Part shown: piece after piece, positions 11,531 to 22,099 of the stretch
Layout: the number at the start of each line of letters is the position of its first letter
How positions within the stretch are numbered: the stretch's first letter is position 1
The notes under the pieces: model-generated
Seen by the model: the letters and a program-made list of their open reading frames with translations, nothing else
The model's database searches: none
What the model was told of the DNA's origin: nothing
Position numbers and translations under genes: made by a program
Origin: Flectonema sp. DT1601
Taxonomy: Eukaryota > Euglenozoa > Diplonemea > Diplonemida > Diplonemidae
Length of the DNA: 64,000 nucleotides
Direction: 5' to 3'
Assembly: GCA_964019425.1 (NCBI GenBank)
Contig: OZ025865.1
Coordinates: forward strand, 373,501 to 437,500

Positions 11531-12319
11531 GGAACCTTCCTAGCCGTACTTTCAACCCCTGCTAAGTGAGTCGCCTTTCTCTACCCTTTCTGTTGGTAGG
11601 TGAGTGAAGGTGTGTACTTGGAAGGCGAGCAAGCTCTCAGTTTTTTTTTAATTTTCTTTCCTATATTCTTATTGCAGGAATTATCCTTGCAAGGAATTTC
11701 TCCTCAAAAATCGTTATTTCACAAGATTCTTCTCCCACAAAAATAATTCCTGATCAAGGAAAAATTTTTACTGGGGGTTTCCTTTGGTGATCTGGTAAGG
11801 AATTATTATTGTGAGGAATTTTTTTTTTGGAAATTTTTTTTTCAGCAAAAATTCTTGAGTTCCTCACAAGAATTTCGGCACGAGGTATTAAGTTGCTCGA
11901 CCTTCGCTGTTTTTTTCGATACGTGATTAGTCCGTTAGAGGACTGTCGGTGTGAAAGGAAAGAAAGTCGGAACGGTGGCCAAAGATTAGTGAGTTGACTG
12001 AGTTGGTCAGTTACCAGCATGGTAGCTAGCGGTTTCCTTATGATGTTAAATATCGTTATGATGATATAGTTGTATTTTACAAATCAAACTCAAACGCCCC
12101 CCTTCCTGGTGTTCGTCTTGGTGATTAATTCACAGTTGAATAACTCGATTCCGTACTGCACTGAATGACAACACGGAAAAAAGAGATGTGTATGCAGCTG
12201 AGAGGAATCGTAACTTCAAGTGCTTTTGCATTCTGAAGATTGCAATGGATGATAATTAAATCTGTCAGTGAGTATCAATTGGTGGGTAGACCACCGAAGT
12301 TACTGTGAACAAACCAGCA

Positions 12320-13414
12320 TTCCTCTTAGCATTTTTCTTTGTTCCCACCTTATGATTTTCTTGAAGAAAAAAAATAGAAGTCATAATGGTGCTTCCCTCT
12401 GGAAGGGTTGTAAGCCATGGTGTCCAACTAAATTAAAGGACAAGTCTGGGATAATCCCTGCCAGAGGGGCGAGTATTCTACCATGGTTGAAATACTCTGG
12501 CAACTGATCTTCAATTTTATGTTGTTTGTTAGCTGCTGGTGTATCTCGATCATGTGTTGATACTTGCATTTTTTTTTTATTTGTAATCTTTTACTACAAT
12601 AACTCTTGCAATTATCTTTTCTTTTTTATTCTCTATCTGTTCTGGTCTGTTTCTTCATTTTTTTACATTAATAATTACATTTTGTTCAAAAAGAAAAAAA
12701 AAGAAAAAGATTTCATATTAGAAACTAGGAAACTAGGTTAACACTTAGTTAAAATTAAGACCGGTTAGTCAGTTTAAGGTCTTGTCTAGGACCAACATTC
12801 TTGTTTAACTTCAGTTATATTCATTTTACTTTTTATTGTTTCCCATCTGTTTTTATTTTCTATTAGTTCTGGTCAGAAACCCCTGGGCAGCAAGAAGGAA
12901 AGCAGTTTAGTACTTCTGGGTGTTTGGCATCACCCCCCATAGTGAGCAAGTACAACAGGTAGCATTGGTAGTCTGTTGATCCTGAGTGATCCCAGCTACA
13001 GTTTTGTTTTTCTTTCTTTTTTTTAGAAGAAGATCAGGACATTCAAGCACTGCTGGATAGTTGCTGAATGCAGGGCCTGCCTGTGGCATTATAATAACAG
13101 GCTAAGTCATTTGTAGTTCATAGTTTACCTTTGATTTTATAACTTCACATAGGGTACTATGAACGATGAGAGATCCAGTGGGATCACTCAGGGTCTAGTA
13201 GAGACCACCAATGTTGTGCGTTGATAGGCAAGGTGACCAACCTTGACATTCTTTCTTTTCTCTCCTGTTGTGACAAACACAAAATACACACACAGCTTAC
13301 AGTGTGTTCTTTGTGTATGTTTTCTTCAGGTGTGAGTAGTTTTTTTGTTCTTGCTCTTCAGGGAGGGCCTTAGCCAAAAGCTAACAGTCCAAATCTCACC
13401 TGGAAATTCAACTC
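12320..13414 (+). repeat. dispersed repeat R1, longest copy
   Basis: About 1.1 kb that matches 19825-20735 along most of its length with small indels; its last part also matches 2003-2390 in inverted orientation. It includes a pyrimidine tract plus AG and several short open frames that differ between copies, so I see no conserved protein. Function and class are unknown. Confidence 0.85.
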
Positions 13415-14273
13415 TGTCCAAAGCAGGCGTTCGTCTTGTATTTTACGTATAAAATCCAACAGTTAACCCCCTTCAAGTTTTCAAGACAATATAATTATTA
13501 ATTAAATACTCATGGGTTTTATAAAAAACTGTTGCGGTTACATAAGCAAGTGGTGCTCAACTATGTTCACGTGGTATTTATTTATCTGCAGTCATTTACT
13601 ACGCTGCCGCTGACAGTCAAGATTGTCAGAGAAATACCTGGTCAATTTGACTTGACATCATTTTTTCTCGCAATTTTAAAATAAAAACTTTCTCCTCTCT
13701 TTAGGCTATTACTACAAACTTTATTTTCAATCTCTCAAGACAAAAGCTTATGTGGGAACAATTAGACAGGAGCATGATATCCAAAAGTTACATGTCTGAA
13801 ATCATGGAGAATACATTCTTTCGGAGTTGCTTTAACCAGTAGAATCAGATGCGTGGTCCGTTCCGGTAGGACTCCCTTCTTACGAATGTGTGGTGCCTCG
13901 TGTTAGCGCTTTGGATAGTAATAACCATTGGCGGCGACTATGCACGGGGTGGCCAGTGGGTTTAATGAGGTTGTTGTGTAATCCCCTTCCATGGCTCTGT
14001 TTCGGCATGCTGGAAAGCGAAGCTCTGAAGTTTACTTCAGGTTAGTCTTGTAAGCCTATCCTTCCGGTTCAGTTCTCGGCTTGGTTGATTCCCTCGATCG
14101 TCCCATCCAGGAGTTTGTGTGCATGGTGAGGCCCTCTGGAAACCCAGCCCAGCACAAGACACCAGGCTCACGGCGAAGATTGGACCCGAAAGTAACCTTG
14201 CGTTCTGTTCTGTTGGCAAGCTCTCTGGCTGAGTGCGTTCGAAGTGAGTGGAATTGCTAGTTTGTTGGGTTAT
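13415..14273. other. unassigned interior of the 4.46-kb element
   Basis: Unique sequence of higher GC from about 13840. It has no recognisable gene or RNA. A short piece near 13690-13735 resembles 385-430. Confidence 0.4.
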
Positions 14274-14900
14274 GTTCGTAGCAGCTTCACGGTGACGGCG
14301 GCCTTATTGAGAATTATCCCTGGTTGTTACATGTTACGTAATGATTGGGTTCTCAAGACTGGTTGCTTGCTAATGTGAATGCTGACGTTCGAACTGTTGT
14401 TCGTAGCAGCTTCACGGTGACGGCGGCCTTATTGAGAATTATCCCTGGTTGTTACATGTTACGTAATGATTGGGTTCTCAAGACTGGTTGCTTGCTAATG
14501 TGAATGCTGACGTTCGAACTGTTGTTCGTAGCAGCTTCACGGTGACGGCGGCCTTATTGAGAATTATCCCTGGTTGTTACATGTTACGTAATGATTGGGT
14601 TCTCAAGACTGGTTGCTTGCTAATGTGAATGCTGACGTTCGAACTGTTATTCGTAGCAGCTTCACGGTGACGGCGGCCTTATTGAGAATTATCCCTGGTT
14701 GTTACATGTTACGTAATGATTGGGTTCTCAAGACTGGTTGCTTGCTAATGTGAATGCTGACGTTCGAACTGTTATTCGTAGCAGCTTCACGGTGACGGCG
14801 GCCTTATTGAGAATTATCCCTGGTTGTTACATGTTGAAAGTTGCAGGTTAACTGTGGCTGATTCACGTAATGGTTGGGTTCTCAAGACTGGTTGTTTGCT
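14274..14900 (+). repeat. 125-bp tandem array, five units
   Basis: Units start at 14274, 14399, 14524, 14649 and 14774, exactly 125 bp apart and nearly identical. Each is a shortened piece of repeat Q (TTCACGGTGACGGCGGCC through the GCTGACGTTCGAACTG end), so the array probably arose by internal deletion followed by amplification. Confidence 0.9.
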
Positions 14901-14974
14901 AATGTGAATGCTGACGTTCGAACTGCCCCGACTTTCGAGTAGTTTCCTTTTCCGGCGTGTAACAATCCCGACTG

Positions 14975-15362
14975 ACGAAAAAGGTTGGAGGAATTGCTAG
15001 TTTGTTGGGTTATATTCGTAGCAGCTTCACGGTGACGGCGGCCTTACTGAGAATTATCCCTGGTTGTTACGTGTTGAAAGTCACAGGTTATAGCGTCAAA
15101 ATAACACTCGCGTGGGTGGTTGCTCTCTTCGGAAAGCATAACTTCAGACCCGTCAATTCGCGGCGCTTATATCTACACACATTAATTAGTTGAACGAGTT
15201 CAAGTCACTTCCCTGCATAGCAGATCCGTGTCCTCTGTACTAACGCTATACTAAGTGTGACTGTGACTGATACACGTAATGGTTGGGTTCTTTAAGTACT
15301 CAGGACTGGTTGCTTGCTGATGTGAATGCTGACGTTCGAACTGCCCCGACTTTCGAGTAATT
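14975..15362 (+). repeat. dispersed repeat Q, copy 2
   Basis: Nearly identical to 575-960 over its whole length. It lies directly after the 125-bp array derived from it. Confidence 0.8.
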
Positions 15363-15627
15363 TCCTTTCCGACTTAGGATGACGCAGCGTGGTGGGTGCC
15401 TTGGGATTTAATAAATAAAGCGGAAATAAAGGGGCTTTCCCACCCCCCTTTATTCCGCTTATTTCCCCTTTATTTCCCCTTTATTTTGGAAAAAAAGGAA
15501 AAAAAGCCCTTTATTTGGATTAAAAGCCCTTTATTTCCCCTTTATTTTGGAATTACGGAAATTAAAGGGCATTAAAAGCCCTTTAATTTCCCCTTTATTT
15601 TGCCCCCTTTAAAGGGGTACAAGTATG

Positions 15628-16195
15628 ATATATATATAAATAAAAAACGTTGTATGAAAAAGGAAAAAAAAGAAAAAAAAAAGACCAGAAAAGGAAAGAG
15701 AAAATGAAAAGGTATAATATTATTGTGGGGATATGAGGATAGCAGGGAAATGCTCTTTTTTTTTTTTTTTTTTATTTATTATTTAAAAAAAGGAAACAAT
15801 CAGTTTAGCGTCTCGATCAGGACGGAAAATAGAAATTAATCGACATAGTTGATCGATAGAAAAAAAAACAATGATAACATTGTTTATTCATTTTTTTTTT
15901 TTTTTTTTTTTTTAAATCTTTTTAATTATTTTAAAGAAAAAACAATCAGTTTAGCGTCTTGACCAGGACGGAAAATAGTAAGTAATCGACATAGTCGATC
16001 GATAAAAAAAAAACAATGATAACATTGTTTATTCCTTTTTTTTTTTTTTTTATTCTTTTTATTTATTTTTAAAGAAAAAACAATCAGTTTAGCGTCTTGA
16101 CCAGGACGGAAAATAGAAAGTAATCGACATAGTCGATCGATAAAAAAAACAATGATAACATTGTTTATTCTTTTTTTTTTTTTTATTCTGCGGGC
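15628..16195 (+). mobile_element. insertion family X, second copy, satellite end
   Basis: 15632-15757 is the reverse complement of 8345-8480, followed by three satellite units (15790-16190). It ends exactly where reverse-transcriptase coding sequence begins on the minus strand. Confidence 0.7.
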
Positions 16196-17154
16196 CTGAG
16201 CATATCCTGCATACTGCCCCTTCTGCGAACAGCGCTGCGCCCAATCGCATCCCACATGCGATCCTGAACGTCTCTGGGTCCATCGCGCACTCTTCATCTG
16301 CTTGTTGCAGCCATGCGCTCGCCTTATCCATGCGCAGAGAGAGCAGCCTCCCTTTATCGCGCGGGTCATCCGCCCCCGCCAGCAGGCAGTCTCTCTTGAC
16401 CGAGTTTCGCCGAGGACAGTCTCTGGGGGTTCGGCCCGGGCCCGTCTTCTTCTATCCTTAGCTCCTCTGGGAGGGCGAGGTTCAACCCCTTCTTCAGCGC
16501 TGGCATCAGCACACCCTTGAACCCCTCCCATAGTGACTTGCTCACCCCTTGGACTAACTCCAGGGATCCCAGTAGTGCTGCTCCCCTGTGCTCTGCACAT
16601 GACCGCAGCCCCAATCCCCCCATCCGGGTCGGCAGTTGTGCCTGCATCCACTTTGGCCCCTCCAGTGTCAGGCCCAACACTCGGCTCGCCGTGGACCTCA
16701 TCAGCTCGTCCACCTTCCGCATCGAGGTGTCCATTTTCCCATGCGTGCAGCATCGCATCAGGTGGGTCACCTTGCAGAAGCCCATGCATTGCCTTAGGAG
16801 CACCATGGCCACCTGCCGGTCCTGCAGGTCAGCTAGCAGCTCCGCTTTCTTCTCCAGCTGCGCCACCTTCCTGTCGACGAACTCCTGGCAGTGTTCATCC
16901 GTCCCGAACGGTGCCCCCAGGAAGTCCCCGTTGTACAGTGGGGGTCTCATCCCCTCCAACCCCCACCCCAAGGGCAGGGTGTTCTGGGCTGAGTCGAGCA
17001 CGTGCGTCTGGCACTTGTCCGGCCTCAGCGTCAGCCCCAGCTCCGCCGTCTCCTTCTGCAGGATTTGGAGGGCCTTGTCCACCTGTTCCAGGGTGCCCGC
17101 CACCAGCCCATCGTCCAGGTAGAAGCACGCCAACTCCGGCTTCGCCTCTAACAT
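16195..17154 (-). pseudogene. reverse transcriptase part of the REL/USP LINE-like element
   Basis: The frame carries the RT catalytic box FYLDDGLVAGT, then LGLTLRPDKCQ and DFLGAPFG (the usual K-C then YLG block), a helical thumb region, and the first half of a zinc finger, CRIC, at 16200. The second half (GYHASIC) resumes at about 10880 beyond the X insertion, which supports one original element RT - finger - endonuclease - USP. The 5' end is truncated: the RT fingers and anything upstream are missing, and the frame ends in an A-rich tract at 17155. GC content is much higher than in the flanks. Confidence 0.7.
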
Positions 17155-17210
17155 TTTTTTTCATCTAATAATAATTATAATTAATCTATCATTTTTACAT
17201 TTCTTTACAG

Positions 17211-18310
17211 CCTTCGCTTTAACTCGCAACAATATCTAACATGCCTGTCCCTGTTCAGAGTCTTTCTGTTGGACAAGTGTTTGACACTAGGGAGAAGTTT
17301 GAGATACACCTGCTGGAGATTTCCCACCAGAGTGGGCACAGTTTCGCAAGGGGAAAAAGGGACCGGACGTACATGAATTTTTCGTGTCCGGTGGATGCCT
17401 GCCAGTGGGCAGTAAAAACAAAGATGGACCAAGGGAACTGTCGTGTGTGGCATGTGGAAGAGCACACTTGTTCACCTGGAGCAGCGAAGCAAGTAACCTA
17501 TGGGTTATGCAAGTTCGTAGCCAACCGGGTAGAGCAGAAGGTTAGGACAAAGCCTATGCTTTATCCGAGCGAAGTTGCCAAAGATCTTACAACTTTCAGT
17601 TCCGTCGATGTCTCGACACACATCATCACCAAGGCGCTAAGGAACACACGCCAGAAGGTTCTTGGCAGTCAGGGTGATCAATTCGGGTTGATAGCTGCTT
17701 TTCTACAGAATTTGAAATCCGTCAACCCTGCAATGTCATACGACATAGTCAAGACACAAAGCACCTTCACAAGAGCATTTTGGTGTTTTTTGGATGGTAG
17801 GGCATTTCCGACTCTCTCTCCGATAATCCACAGCGACGCTTGCCACCTGTCAGGCGCATTCCGTGGTACCCTGTACATCACGGTTGGGATGGATGCTGAG
17901 AGACACATTTTCCCTTTGTGTTTCTCAACAAGCAATGTGTCGGAGAACAAGGACGGGTGGGCATACCACCATTCTCAGATGGCTGCTCACTTCAGCAAGT
18001 CGCTGGAGAGGGCAGTCTTATTCTCAGACAGACAAAAGGGATTGGAAGGCGACACCACCCTTGAAAAAGAGTTTCAGACGTTTCTACAGCATGCAAGTGC
18101 TACCTGAAACTGCGGAAACCTTGCCTCCTGTTGTGAAGCCGAGCGTAGGTCGCCGTCCGCATCTCCGCATTAGGAAAAAGAGTGAAACGTCAACAGTGAC
18201 ATGCAGCAATTGCAACACCAAAGGCCATAACAGCAGAGGATGTAAGCGACCTCGAAAAGTAAAACCAGAAAGTAGTGAAATAAAAAGACCTAAAGTGGAA
18301 TAATTTAGTT
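17211..18310 (+). pseudogene. MULE-type transposase remnant
   Basis: The start at 17241 lies 30 nt after a clear acceptor (TTTCTTTACAG, AG at 17209-17210). The first frame (to 18107) has a WRKY/GCM1-like zinc finger (C-x4-C ... H-x-C, residues about 50-80), then a Mutator-like DDE core: PIIHSDACHLSG, GMDAERHIFPLCF, then W..HH and VLFSDRQKGLEG. The region that should hold the last catalytic acid is absent. A different frame continues (about 18090-18303) with a zinc knuckle, CSNCNTKGHNSRGC, common at MULE C-termini, and a basic tail. This is an internally deleted, frameshifted copy. Confidence 0.7.
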
Positions 18311-18377
18311 AATTAATTTGAGTGTCTTGATTGAGTGTCATCCTTATCTAACTTGTCCTTGACTTTTTACTTAGCTT

Positions 18378-19045
18378 TTCAGGGTGAAAAAAAAAGGATG
18401 TTGGTCAGGATTGAAGTTGTACTTTCTACAGGATAGGCAGACTTTGTACGGGAGAGGTTGGCTTTTATTAGTGGCTCCCCCCCCTTGGGGGGGGTTGGGG
18501 GGGGGGCTTGCGTTCCGCCAAGAACTTGGCGGAACGCAAGCCCCCCCTTGCACTCTTCCCAGCTTAATCATCTATTAGTAGCAAATTTGTTTTTCAGGTT
18601 GGACTTTGTACGGGACAGGCAGACTTTGTAAGGGAGAGGTTGGCTTTTATTAGTGGCTCCCCCCCCTTGGGGGGGGTTGGGGAGGGGGCTTGCACTCTTC
18701 CCAGCTTAATCATCCATTAGTAGCAAATTTGTTTTTCAGGTTGGACTTTGTACGGGACAGGCAGACTTTGTAAGGGAGAGGTTGGCTTTTATTAGTGGCT
18801 CCCCCCCCTTGGGGGGGGGTTGGGGGGGGGGCTTGCGTTCCGCCAAGAACTTGGCGGAACGCAAGCCCCCCCTCCATTTAATATTAGTATCAAGTTACCC
18901 CCCTTGCACTCTTCCCAGCTTAATCATCCATTAGTAGCAAATTTGTTTTTCAGGTTGGACTTTGTACGGGAGAGGTTGGCTTTTATTAGGGGTTCCAGGG
19001 GGGGCTTGCGGAACGCAAGCCCCCCCTGCACTTTTCCCAGCTATT
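18378..19045 (+). repeat. tandem repeat with GC-rich palindromes
   Basis: Four partial units sharing GGTTGGACTTTGTACGGGA, GGTTGGCTTTTATTAGTGGC, a C-run/G-run and TTGCACTCTTCCCAGC. Landmarks at 18595, 18737 and 18951 give steps of 142 and 214 bp. Units differ mainly by presence, absence or shortening of a strong palindrome. No gene is supported. Confidence 0.8.
18500..18547. repeat. perfect inverted repeat, 23-bp arms, 2-nt loop
   Basis: Seven G, then GCTTGCGTTCCGCCAAG-type sequence, loop AA, and the exact reverse complement ending in seven C. The second copy is at 18825-18872; a third unit has none and a fourth a shortened version near 19000-19025. Confidence 0.9.
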
Positions 19046-19086
19046 CGGGGTGGGGGAACAAAAAAAAAAAAAAAAAAAAAAAAAAA

Positions 19087-19158
19087 GACGTCAGTCGGAA
19101 TTGAGCCTGGGCATCGGGCGTCCAAAGTCAGACCTCCCTCCGCTGAACCACACCCGCT
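19087..19158 (-). tRNA. tRNA-like sequence, probably degenerate
   Basis: On the minus strand there is an A-box match, TGGTTCAGCGG, then a weak anticodon arm and a B-box-like GGCTCAATTCC. Stem pairing is poor, so I treat it as a tRNA-derived fossil and assign no anticodon. Confidence 0.35.
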
Positions 19159-19316
19159 CTTAAAGACAGGTGGTGGTCTCGATGCATCCCGTATATAATT
19201 TTTGGCCCCTACAGCCATTTTGGATTTTGTAATGAATGGTTAGTTCTGAAACTATTTGTGTAGTAAACACTAGTTTGCCCTTTTTTTTATTTGTTTTTAA
19301 AAAAAAAAAAAAAAAA

Positions 19317-19724
19317 CAAGCGGAATTGATCATAATGGGTGGTAGGGGTTGTTATAACTTCGTTTGAAAATTCTTCTTTTTTGATTTCTTTTTTTTTTTT
19401 TTTTTTTATAGGAGTTAAGATCACTTTCAGGAGACAACACAGAAACAAGAGCAGCAAGCAGAGTTGACACTATCAATTCAAATTTGAAATACCGGGAATT
19501 AATTTACAAGGAGGTATCTCAAGTGACTTGGTATCTCTAGCGTGTCGGTATCTCTGGAGTGCTGGTATCTCGTATGTGCGTTGGTATCTCATGAGTGATG
19601 GTATCTCTTGTGCATTAGAGAAACGAAAAAGAATGTCATGACCATGACGGAAGAATTGAGGAATTGAGTTAACATGTTCAATTTAACTTATTTAAATTTT
19701 TTTTTTTTTAACAGACCGTAACTA
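19317..19724 (+). repeat. dispersed repeat Y, copy 2
   Basis: Nearly identical to 4215-4634, including all six GGTATCTC boxes at the same spacing and the GTCATGACCATGAC hairpin. It is followed at once by a 65-bp fragment of the X end (19727-19794). Confidence 0.85.
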
Positions 19725-19726
19725 GA

Positions 19727-19794
19727 ATTTCGATAAAGTGGGAAGTAACGGACTGGGAGCTTTTGGCTCCTGCCCTATTCCCGATGTAAACTTG
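19727..19794 (+). repeat. fragment of insertion X end
   Basis: Starts TTTCGATAAAGTGGGAAGTA and matches 10891-10955, then stops. It includes the small GGAGC/GCTCC stem found in all copies. Confidence 0.75.
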
Positions 19795-19824
19795 CAGTTT
19801 AGATGTCTTAGGTGTTAATAGGGG

Positions 19825-20735
19825 GTTCCTCTTAGCATTTTTCTTTGTTCCCACCTTATGATTTTCTTGAAGAAAAAAAATAGAAGTCATAATGGTGCTT
19901 CCCTCTGGAAGGGTTGTAAGCCATGGTGTCCAACTAAATTAAAGGACAAGTCTGGGATAATCCCTGCCAGAGGGGCGAGTATTCTACCATGGTTGAAATA
20001 CTCTGGCAACTGATCTTCAATTTTATGTTGTTTGTTAGCTGCTGGTGTATCCTGATCATGTGTTGATACTTGCATTTTTTTATTTGTAATCTTCTATTAC
20101 AATTCTCTTTCTGTTCTGGTCTGTTACTTCATTTGTCTTGTTTAACTTCAGTTATATCCATTTTACTTTTTATTGTTTCCCATCTACTTTTTATTTTCTA
20201 TTAGTTCTGGTCAGAAACTCCTGGGCAGCAAGAAGGAAAGCAGTTAAGTACTTCTGGGTGTTTGGCATCACCCCCCATAGTGAGCAAGTACAACAGGTAG
20301 CATTGGTAGTCTGTTGATCCTGAGTGATCCCAGCTACAGTTTTGTTTTTCCTTTTTTTTTAGAAGAAGATCAGGACATCCTAGCACTGCTGGATAGTTGC
20401 TGAATGCAGGGCCTGCCTGTGGCATTATAATAACAGGCTAAGTCATTTGTAGTTCATAGTTTACCTTTGATTTTATAACTTCACATAGGTACTATGAACG
20501 ATGAGAGATCCAGTGGGATCACTCAGGGTCTAGTAGAGACCACCAATGTAGGCAAGGTGACCAACCTTGACATTCTTTCTTTTCTCTCCTGTTGTGACAA
20601 ACACAAAATACACACACAGCTTACAGTGTGTTCTTTGTGTATGTTTTCTTCAGGTGTGAGTAGTTTTTTTGTTCTTGCTCTTCAGGGAGGGCCTTAGCCA
20701 AAAGCTAACTGTCCAAATCTCACCTGGTAAACTCA
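19825..20735 (+). repeat. dispersed repeat R1, second copy
   Basis: Collinear with 12320-13414 but about 180 bp shorter because of internal deletions. Its end abuts the X fragment at 20739. Confidence 0.85.
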
Positions 20736-20738
20736 ACT

Positions 20739-20873
20739 CATTCCTTGGTCAGCAACCATCATTGTCGCCCTTTGGGCCTGTTAAAAAAAATAAAAAATAA
20801 AAAGAAAGTTTACATCGGGAATAGGGCAGGAGCCAAAAGCTCCCAGTCCGTTACTTCCCACTTTATCGATATT
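20739..20873 (-). repeat. X end, 135-bp copy inside a MULE remnant
   Basis: Matches 8615-8750 in the same orientation. It ends in TATCGA exactly at the point where transposase-like coding sequence begins on the minus strand. Confidence 0.75.
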
Positions 20874-21440
20874 CCCTACCCTTATGCCACACACCTTTTT
20901 TGCCAGCTTTGTCACCGACTTCACAGTGAAGCTTACGGCTACTGACCGCAAGATTTCTGCCAAGCACTTCGAGGAAATGCTGGCCTGGCTTTTTCCGCAA
21001 TTATGATGCGGGTTGGACGAGGTAGTTGTCCACCCGTCCCTCCCCGCCCGTGCATGTGCAGAAAACTTGCACTTCTTGTCAGCGCATATCAGCTGCGCGC
21101 GGGTTCTGTCGCTCTGCTTCGCTCTTAACCCCTTACCCCGCTGGGTCTCACAATGGCGCACTGCCGTTTCCCACCCTCGCTTGCTGCTGAAAACCTCATC
21201 CTGCCACTCTTGAATACCCTCAGGCAGCGAGGAAGACTGGGAGGAGTGGGAGTGAGAGAAGTAGGAGGAGTTAGCCGATTCAGAATCGCTGCATTCTGAA
21301 TTAGAATCACTGTATTCTGAATTAGAATCACTGTATTCTGAATTAGAATCACTGTATTCTGAATTAGAATCGCTGTATTCTGAATTAGAATCGCTGTATT
21401 CTGAATTAGACAGGTCAAAATTCTCGGTTGCTGATGACAT
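20874..21440 (-). pseudogene. MULE-like transposase N-terminal fragment
   Basis: The frame begins at the ATG whose complement is 21438-21440. It starts with about 40 residues of an acidic Ser/Asp/Glu repeat (SEYSDSN), then EEIQEW..VF.SK..W..AV, then ICADKKCKFSAHARAG..W..........HHNC, a WRKY/GCM1-type finger as in MULE transposases, and an SFTVKSVTKLAKK helix. The frame then runs into the X fragment and no DDE core follows. It differs from the MULE at 17.2 kb in sequence. Truncated and not functional. Confidence 0.6.
21288..21411. repeat. 18-bp in-frame coding repeat, about seven units
   Basis: GAATTAGAATC(A/G)CTGTATT-type units encode the SEYSDSN repeat of the transposase fragment. The period is a multiple of three, so the frame is kept. 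Confidence 0.85.
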
Positions 21441-21540
21441 TTTTTGAGGAACTAGCTGAGGAGAAAGTTGTTATAAATCCGAATAAATTGAACCTGTGGG
21501 AGCCTTCCTGTACACAAATTGACTTACAAGTTCAAAGCCC

Positions 21541-21635
21541 GAGGTTCGGTGTATTCTGGGGTATTTTGGGCCACTTTGGGGTATTTTGGGCCATTTGCAA
21601 AAAAAGTGGGGTATTTTGGGCCATTGCCCTTCTTT
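21541..21635 (+). repeat. 20-bp minisatellite, short block
   Basis: About three interrupted units of the same GGGGTATTTTGGGCCACTTT repeat as at 1098-1266. Confidence 0.85.
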
Positions 21636-21654
21636 TTTTTTTTTTTTTTTTTTT

Positions 21655-22095
21655 TAATACTGTAAAGGGAAATATTCTTGTGGGGAAAAACCCGCGAGTT
21701 TTTATTATTTTTTCTAAATCCGCGAGAATATTTCCCCGCGGGAATATTTCCCTGCAAGCATACTTTTTTTCCAGCCATTTTTTTGGTTCTTTTTTGTGAA
21801 GAAAATATGTGTGCTACGAAGGAAAGTTTCAGCAAAAATTATTTTTATTGTGCAGTATGGTAGTTTTTTATTGTGTTTGTTTGGTAAATAATGCTGCGTT
21901 CCACCAGACACTTGATGGAAGCACAAAGATTTCTTAGATTCTTGATCAACTGACTGACTTTCGCAAAAATCCTCTGTGGCAGGGAAATATTCTTGTGGGG
22001 AAAAACCCTCGAGTTTAAAAAAAAATCTCCAAATCCGCGAGAATATTTCCCCGTGAGAATATTTCCCCGCGAGAATATTTCCCTTTACAGTATTA
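21655..22095. mobile_element. MITE-like element, 441 bp
   Basis: The ends are inverted: TAATACTGTAAAGGGAAATA at 21655 and its complement ending CAGTATTA at 22095, about 30 bp with few mismatches. Internal copies of CGAGAATATTTCCCCGCG and GGGAAATATTCTTGTGGGG repeat the terminal sequence in both orientations. No open frame is credible. A TA or TTA target duplication is possible but cannot be told from the TIR. Confidence 0.65.
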
Positions 22096-22099
22096 TTTT

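Larger units (their letters stand above)
11170..15627. mobile_element. 4.46-kb element with perfect 24-bp TIRs
   Basis: The ends are exact reverse complements: 11170-11193 begins CATACTTGTACCCC and includes the palindrome CCCCTTTAAAGGGG; 15604-15627 is its mirror. Alternating AT sits outside both ends (tatatatat / atatatata), compatible with a duplicated AT-rich target of about 8 bp. Inside both ends lie about 200 bp of AAAGGGG/CCCCTTT-rich, self-complementary sequence. The interior holds a tRNA-like sequence, an R1 repeat, unique sequence and a 125-bp tandem array. No transposase is seen, so it is probably non-autonomous. The empty site is preserved in the X copy near 8455-8495. Confidence 0.75.

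Noticed and set aside
10893-16195. X copy as a spliceable mobile intron in the RT-endonuclease frame
   Set aside because: No GT donor or AG acceptor at the junctions.
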